From assembly GCF_900496995.4 (NCBI RefSeq), contig NC_044006.1, positions 22,900,214 through 22,964,213 of the forward strand: a stretch of DNA of 64,000 nt. The letters are read 5' to 3'. Below, one piece after another: positions 52,401 to 61,400 of this stretch; within the stretch, counting starts at the first letter, position 1; every line of letters starts with the position of its first letter. The translations under genes and the position numbers were made by a program. Below the pieces are notes generated by a model, which made no database searches, was not told the origin of the DNA, and was given only the letters and a program-made list of their open reading frames with translations. Source of the stretch: Aquila chrysaetos chrysaetos. Its lineage: Eukaryota; Chordata; Aves; Accipitriformes; Accipitridae.

Positions 52401-55400
52401 GTGTGGCCTCTAACATTTATTTTACTGCCTTGGCTGGAATTGTTTCCTAACACTTTTAAGGCTTGTGGAAAAATCTAGTCATTAGAAGATTTCAAACCAA
52501 CAGCGTGGATTACTGTCTCTAAAGTAAAAAGAATATGTATTGCAAAGATTTCCTGCTTTCTGGTGATGGATAAGAGACCACAAAGAGTCACTAAGAAGAA
52601 CAGATAAAGGCCGAGGCCCTTTGTTATCACCTTCTAGTGGTTTCACAATCTGAAGCTTTTCTGGCAGGTAGGAGCGACTGCTGATAGACATTCCTGAATA
52701 TCCAGTGAATTCTGAAAATCTGGAGTGCGTTCCCAGCGACATGATGCTCTCTGTGGGGGTAACAGAACCACTACGGAGTTCACCCTTTTCTGCCAGTTCC
52801 CGCAACTTCCTTTCCTGCTCTTCTTCGAAGAACTTGCGCTCCGAGAGGTAATTCTCCCGCCTGAGGGACAGCCTACGAAGGGCAGTCTCTAGGTCACTGG
52901 AGCCTGGAGTCCCCGGAGTTCCAGGCTTCTTCATCCTGTCTTCATTTCTAAAACATAACAGAGGACATATACACACATCCCCCGACACAAAAAAAAAAAA
53001 AAGGGGGGGGGGGGGGGGGAGAAAAAAAAATTCTTAGAGATACTTAAAACTTCCACATGACAGTTTTGAGACATTCACCAATACCTTTAAATTACTATGT
53101 CTGGGAACAACTTGGTACTCGTCCAGAATGCTCAAAGACAAACACCAATATTTTCTTTCTCTTTCATACAAAAACTGTTTTGAATGCTAGCTCCTGCCTG
53201 GAAACTCCTGGTTGGAAAAGCTGCACTTTACTTAAGAGCTTCCTCCTACAAAGAGATGAGAGATGTCTACTTGTTGTGTCTCTCTTGGTTATACAAGCTC
53301 AAGTAAGCAGGCCACACCTTACAGGGCCAGCACTGCAAGATTACTATATTGAGTCACATATGCTGACAAATATTCATTGTTTTGAGATGTTAAGTTGTTT
53401 TTACTAGAAAGTATACACAGCATAATGTGGAGCTGTATGGGGGGAAGAAACAAGTAGCTAGAAGAGCAAAGTTCTGATTGGTTTCACTCAAGTTTTCATA
53501 TTAGGTAACCCCTCCACACACACTTTATTTTTTTATTTTTAGGATCAGAAGAGTTAGCTGTAGCTGCAACTTAGACTGGAACTCCCTGGCATTAATGTAA
53601 AATGGTGAAACTATAATTAAGTTTTAAGTGTTGACCCACAGTTGCAAAGACAAAGTGTGGTTTTACATCATCTAGTGATGCTGAATCTCAGAGCAGACGC
53701 AGGTTGCAGACACTGATACACAGTACTTTCAAAAAGCTTTCCTTTTTAAATAAACTTGAGTGCTCAAGAACTGTGAGCACCAAAGAGAGTAACTTTTGAA
53801 GACGCACGGCACTGTGTTAACTGCACAAGGTAAGACAAAAAGAGGAAAATAGAAACACTTTGCCTTTATGTTCAGAAACAAAGCAAAAGCAAAGGCCAGT
53901 GCTACAGTACTGACCCATTGTCAGAGGATTCTGTCTCTAAGATGATGCTATTGGTCTTGTTGTCTATCATAATGTTAGCGATGTCTCCCCCATAGAAACT
54001 GGAACGTGGAGTGCTGACACAGCTAGAAATGACTGAGTTCATAGCAGAGGACTGGTTAGAGCCTGGGATATTCATTGGTGATGGAGTCATGGATCTCTGC
54101 TTGACAACTTGGTTAACGTTTCTCACCGTCTCGAAGACCCGCTTCTGATGACTGGTAAGACATACACACAGTTAATAATCACACAGTGCCTTCTTACCTT
54201 AAGAATGAATCGAGAAACAGGTAACAGTTTGTTAATGACCCCTCCTATTCACAGCTCCACCAACCACTTTGCCTTTATAGTTTCTGTAAAGTAGTATGCG
54301 TAGGGTCCCATACTCGCTACAGTCTGGCCATTACATTCAATCCATCAACATAATACTTCCATCATCCTAGAATATTTTAGACAGAACATTTGAGAATTAT
54401 GTGCATGGACCCTCTCAAATATTAATAAAAATAAAGTGAAAGAGCATTTCAGTACATCAGCTAAAACCACCTTAAAGCCATTGTGTGGAAATGAGTTTTT
54501 AAAAAACAAAATTGATCTCCATTCAATTCTTAACTACAAACTGGCTAATCCATTTTAAAAAATAATTTGAATTGACTCTACTGAGTATCTCTATGCTAGC
54601 AAGTCTTGTATCTTTTCTTTTTGAAACCAATTTCCAGCCCCCTTAAATAGCATTTTACAAAAAGAAGAAAAAACAAATCAGAAATATAATGGACCAAGAG
54701 TCTAGAGAAAGGCTGTCAAGGCTGGAAACCTAATTTTACACCTACCTCTACAGTTCTGGAAACCTAATTTTACACCTACCTCTACAGTTCATTCTTTATC
54801 AGCATCGTCCTGATATCATAACACTGTTCATCTGCTTCAAGATTAAGATCAGATAACACTTCAGCAGAAATTTCTTGCCAAAATAAACTTGCCCTACATC
54901 ATGCTACAGAATTGCCATTACTGCTTTGTTTTACAGTTCAACAATGGCTGAACACAAGAATAGCATATCCCTTCCAGCTTAAAGGTAACGCTGCCAGGGT
55001 ATAACAACGACAGCATGCCTTATGCTACTTAATGTCATTCAAACGTCTTTCCTTCTGTCCATGAGTGCTCGACAGTTGTGATCTTTGCGTGTAGACTCCA
55101 AGTCTATAGTTGTATATCTTTAAGAGGCTGAATCTAAGAGCATCTATCAATAAACAGTCCCACAGTTACTGCTGCTGAGCAAATAAATAAAACAAAGACA
55201 AACCATGAAACCAAAAAAAGGTATCCTTCTTTGGTACATGCATAGCAATATAAAATACATTCTAAAGAAGTTAAACTATCCTGAAGTTAGATTACTCTGG
55301 AAGGACGAAAGGATCCTATGGGGTTTGAGCATGCTTACATCTTTCCGATCTTACATTTTTCTAATCAACATTTCACTCTGTCAAGCCTATTTACAATTCT

Positions 55401-58400
55401 TGGCTCATGCTCAGAGAAGGTTTAAGTATATATCAAGCTTTTTGTAAATATACTTAAAAGGTTTCTTGAAAGTGGCTACTGTACCTTCCCTGACTGTCCT
55501 TTCTTTGTAAACTGCTTCTCTAACAGACCATCTAAGTAGGATTAACTTGTTTCAAATTAACCAGTCCATGTTTGGTACAAATAGGTGAGATAAACCTATT
55601 GGAGTACACGTGCAACTAGTGTCAGTAAGGCCATTTCTGCCAAGCTGTATCTATCTATAGCTTTTGGACTGTCACAAGTATTTAACTTGTTTCAAACAAC
55701 TCTCTTGTTTAATTCAAGAGAACTTTAGCACAGGTGTAATAGGCATCACACTGTAAGTACCCAACCACTCTAAATCCCTTTCTGCACTGATGTTCTCCAT
55801 CTAAAAACTGGATTAGACCAATAATTACCTGGTAAGTTCTGTTATAAAACCTGAAGAATGAACTTGAGGAATTGAAGTCATCCCCTAATCATTAACTGAA
55901 GAAACCTAACATGGTAACGCACAAGAAAACAACTCTTTTCTCATTCTCAGCATTCAAGAATGAAAACAAAAAGTTCATTAAGACAAGGCTAAACCTATAT
56001 ATAAGTGTTTTCTTTTGGTAGCTTTACCAGAAAATGTAACCACCCCAATAACCAGACAATTTATTTTCCTTCCTCTCTGTCATTCATACTCCACCAGAAA
56101 TATTTCTTTCTAAATCCCTAGCTCAACTATTTTCTGTCTTTTCCTTTCTCATCAAATAATAATTAACTTCAGATATAATCAATCACTTAGGAACCAATTC
56201 TTTTCAGTCGTACGCCAAGTCAGGAGAGTCGGGTTCATCTAAATGCAGTTCTTTCCTCATTGACCCTTCTATCTCTGCTGCCAAAGAATCCTGTTAAAAA
56301 TAAGCACAAAAGAAAAACAAGTATCATAGTATTAATAAGTTGCCATTGCAGAAAATAATTAATAACTTATGTAAAATAATTATAGCTAATAAGATGCCAT
56401 TCCAGAAAAGAGAAAGGTTTAAAAATGAAAACTGACTGGAAAGCTTGAAGACTAATGAATATATCTCAATCTCTGACAAATTTTGGCTTAGCTTCATACT
56501 GTTACAGTACTTGCCATCATATAACATCTGTCACATCCTAAAAAAACATCACAGGCAACAACAGAATTCACGTGCCCTGACTTCCCAGACTAAATTCCTT
56601 ACTTGATAACACCTACCTTTCATGTATAAAGTTTTGCTTAATTTTTTTTTCATTTAAACTAAACAGAAAACACTCTTCCTTTTCACAACATTACCCACCC
56701 ACCCACAAAAAAGACATGGTTCTTGGTATAAAGCATTATATACTTCCCCCAAAGGGTTAAAGGTGACAGGCTATCAATTTTCCACTGCTGGTCAGTAAGT
56801 TTTACTGTCTAAATGCAGTTAAGTGCAGGTCTAAGTATCAAACATTCACAAATCTAAATGATCTTTGGTCCCATGATTCAACATTTGAAAATCATTTTTA
56901 TACAAAACATAAACCTATCTCAGCACAAGCACACTTTTCGCAGCTTTCAACTGTATTTGTGCAAGTACAACTTGTATTATTAAATCTCTGCACTTTAAAT
57001 TGGCCTATGTTCAGTCTCAGAAGGGAACACAAAAAGGCAAGTTAAACCTTTGTTGACAATTTACTTTCTGTGAGCACAAATATCTATGTTCTTCCTCAGC
57101 AGTTAAGATGAGACATGGCTAAAGACAAGGAGCGCCAGACTCTGCTGCTTGATTACATTAATGTAACTCAAAAGAAACTTCACTGATATCATTGCTCTCA
57201 GAAGTAATAGAATTATTCTACGAATACATAAGCAAGCAGAGCCAGGCACTGAACTTACCTAGACATTCTTATCCACTCTTTTTTTTCCTCATTTCGCTGA
57301 GGGTATTGCATATTCCCCATGCTTTAAATGTACAAATATCATAATCAAATGAAACCAGGTAAACGAAGTTGATAATACTAGTGACACTGCCATAATTGAC
57401 GTTGCCATAATACCTGTTAGCAACAAATATTCTTTTAATGATCCACTGAATTTTCAGTGGCCCTAAACCAAGAAAATGTGTAACTTATTCAAGTACTGAA
57501 CTAGAATGTATATCACAAGTGCCTAGAAGGATGCCATGTCAGAAAAACATTAGTTATGTTATTAGTTAGAAGAAAAACAGGAAGCTCCAACTGAAAATTA
57601 GCCACCACAGTACAGGAGATGCATAACAAAAATGTATAGAACTGTGTAGCAACCTGTTAATGCTACCCATGATTCACAGCATAAGCACAGCCAGCTGCAG
57701 GTTGTATATAATACTGCAGCAAAACCAAGTAACTGCACAGCACCACTGTTTCAGAACAAGGTATGCAAAATTGATCCCTCAGGTATCCTTTAACACTGTA
57801 TAAATACACATTTCACCGATGCTCATTTCTGGCCTAGCATCCTATCCCTGAAGCTGGAAGTCAGATGCAAATACATTTCCTTTGGTTGGTTGTTTTCTGG
57901 TGTGTGCAGGTTTTTTCTTAAATCTGCTTACCATAGGGAAGAGACCAAGAGAGTGGTACCGACGTGATATGGCATTCGGCATGGTCTTGTTCCTAAGGTT
58001 TTTCAGCTCTTCTTGAGCCTCATGAAGCATTTCCATGCACTCTGCATACTTGTCTTCCAGCTCTCGCAACTGTAACATATAGAAAGCAATCCAAGATCTT
58101 ATGGGCTGCACTATCATCACAAAAAGCCTGCAAATTCTTTTAACACTGGTAAAGGATAATGGAGTAGGGAATAATATTCCACTTCAAAGGAACAAAACTC
58201 CAATAAGCGAATATCATTGAAAATCATTAATAACATGGATTAGTAAGGGGGGGGGGGAGGGGGCACGATGTGGGAAGGAACCGCTTGCTCCATTTCCTAC
58301 CCTACATATCTACATGAAACCACTGTCAAGGAGAAGATACAGAGCTAAAAGTACCTTTAGTCTCATCAGGCATAGTGCCTAATCAGTGCCATGATGACCA

Positions 58401-61400
58401 CAGTGGCAAACAGCATGGGAAAAGGACAAGACATTTCACAGTGTTCCAAAGGGCTTAGGAAATTTAAAACCAAGACTTACTTACGTACATATACATATAA
58501 CCTCCAACAGCCTAAGACCATGCCTGAATTTTTAGCTTGACTTTCTCAGGAAATGTATCTTATGCAATCACTCTGTCTGCAGATGTCTGTGTACCCTCAC
58601 AGTTTGAGTTCATCAGCCACTGCAACCAAGTTTGGTAAAGGGGCAGAAGTCTGAAATATCACATTCCTGTTAATGTCTTTCCTAAGAAAGGGATGAAGAA
58701 GCATGAGCTGAATCTTTGTGGAGCACCACAGGTACAAAAGGTCCATCAGCAAGAAAAGCTTCTACAAGCATTCCCACCTTCAACACCAAGTAGTCCAAGT
58801 ACAAGACACATCCTAAGGGGATCAAGCTTTATTCATTCTATTTCGTCCATTTTGTTCATGTGACTGTAGCACCCAGAAGACAGCCAGCAATCCTAGACTG
58901 CCTTTGGTTTATTCACTGAACAAATACAGGACAAATGAGCTCTTCTATGTTATCTCACTATTCAAAACAGGCTTACACTACCAGCCTACAGAAGTCAACC
59001 TCTAAAGGGGTTCCTATATAGCCCATAAGCCTCAGTTTTTAAAAATGTGTGCCAGTTGAAGGAGGAGAGAACAGGAAGGAAAAGGTTTTGAACCCTACCA
59101 GGAACATAAATGTTCCTTCATTCCACATACACAGGCAAAATTATTTAATAGTTCTGATCCAGCTTAGACTAAAACTCTCATGGTAAAGTGAACAGCCATT
59201 ACCTTACTACTAAATTATCGTAATACTAAGTAATGTACTCACCTCTGCTGTGAGCTGTCTCTGGGCATCTTTAGCTGCTCCCAAATGCTGGACAAGCTCC
59301 TCATTTTCAACTGCACACTAAAATATGCCAAAAAATGTTAGAAATACTGTGATGTTTTGTCCTGTGATCATGATTGTATCCTATGCTACAGGTAAGTAGG
59401 AAAATCCTAATTTTTGTTAAGAACCTCTCTGCATCAATATTAGCCCACACATGTTAAAATGTTAACACAAGAACACTCAACATCAGTCTGTGTCCTGCTA
59501 AATGAACCTCCAAAACCCTAAAATGAATGAGCATGTGCCCACTCAAATACTTGCACTGACATTCTTGTCTTACCAAAGTAATTAAATTTAGTGCAGAATT
59601 TAACATCTAATATTTAAAATAAATTTAACTATTGTATTTTATATATTATATATGCTTCTTTTGATGTTTTCTAGTCAAGTATGCTAGATATTAAACATCA
59701 AACAAGGTCACCCAGATAAGGAGGGTGGAAAATTTCCTTTAGGCTCGAGTGTACAGAGGATTATAACTTATCCTCCAGCTACAATAGTGGCAAATCACAA
59801 CAGTAGTCTTGCAACTGGATTCCTTACAGCTTTTGCCTTTTTCTGCAGATCGACTATCTGAGAGAGAAGATGGGTGATTTCTTCTTGCTGCCGGGCAGCA
59901 TCTTCAGTTTTCTTTGCTAACTCTTCGGAGATATTGGCAATCTGTATGTTTGCATCCCCTTTAAGATAAGCAATTACAGTTAACATCACAAACCCAAAAG
60001 CAGAACAGTAAGCAGAAAGATGTTCTTTTGGAACATCACTTGATTCAGCAAAATCCTGCCCCAATACACAGCAAAGTATTTTTGAAAAACAACAGTAGGA
60101 CACAAAACCAGAAAAACACAAAGTACTCATGCTGCAAAGGAGATCATGCCTTCCCTTTACACTAACATTTTCATTGCAAAGCTATTTTGCAACTGAGAAA
60201 GATTTAGCTTACAGTCAAAATTTCTGCCACGAAATTTTAGCCAGAAGTTTTCGCCTTGCAACCATTTATATAAGGAAAATAAGTATCACAAAAAGAAATG
60301 ACTGACTGATCTGATTCGGTTTTCTTTTTTTTTTTTTTTTACTGAACAATCTCGAATGAGAAGTGAAAAGAAATAGGGACATACTTAGCTCTTTTACACA
60401 GTCATTGACAAGCTGTTGTTCTTTCTCTTCGTAAGTAATTGTTTCAGTCTTCAGCTGACAGGCCTATTGAAGAAATCCACACCAAATATGCCACATTAGC
60501 ACCTTTGTTCTTTGCCAGTCTGTTGCTGCATTTCCATCTGCTTCAGAAAGATGAGCTTTTCTAATCACTCCTCCAGGAAGACAGTGAGAAACTACAGTTT
60601 TTGCCTGCCCTCCCTCATGTTCTGGAAAAAGGGGCCAGGTGAACATTCAGCAGAGCCATTACTGCATGGAGAAACTTGCATCAGTATCACCATAGCCCCA
60701 CTAGATGTCACCTGCGTATTTTGCACTAAAAATAACAAAAAAAAAAAAAGCCCTGAACATACAAAAGACTAGTATGCAGAGCTTGATCTGGTCACCTGAA
60801 CAAAGCTAGGTATCACCACAAACTAATTAAATGCTTGGTTTAAATAACTGAATTAAACATTCAAGTATTTAAAAAACATTCAGCTAGTATTTGAAAAGTT
60901 CTGGCACTGTAACCATATATCGCCCACAAAACCTTAGTGCCACCTCCTTCCCTGCTTTGTCTTTTCCGCTCCAGTCCTAGGAGTGCCAAGAGGAGTGTGG
61001 CTACACCCAGCTGGTTCTGTCTAGCACCATCTCGGTGGGTCTGTAACCTATTTCCAATGCTGGGGGCACACACAGACACCCACAGGCTGCATCTGTAGAG
61101 AACTGCCTAGCTCAGAGGTTTTGGATTTGGCTCCATGCTGTGCCTCGCTGGCACAGACTGCACCTCCCTGGAAGGGAAGCCAGTGCTACGTGGGGTTCTA
61201 TCAGCTCCGAGGCAGTGGTGCTCTCAGTTCTAACCCTACCTTCATTATTCTCAAACCACCTATTGCTCATCTTCCTTGCGTGCCTTCTCCATAAAAAGTA
61301 CAGCACATTCTATTACGTGATGTCTTGTCCAAAGATGTGACACTACCTATTTGCAACGGGTCCTGCATTTGCAGTAGAAAATGGTAATGATACTCTGTTT

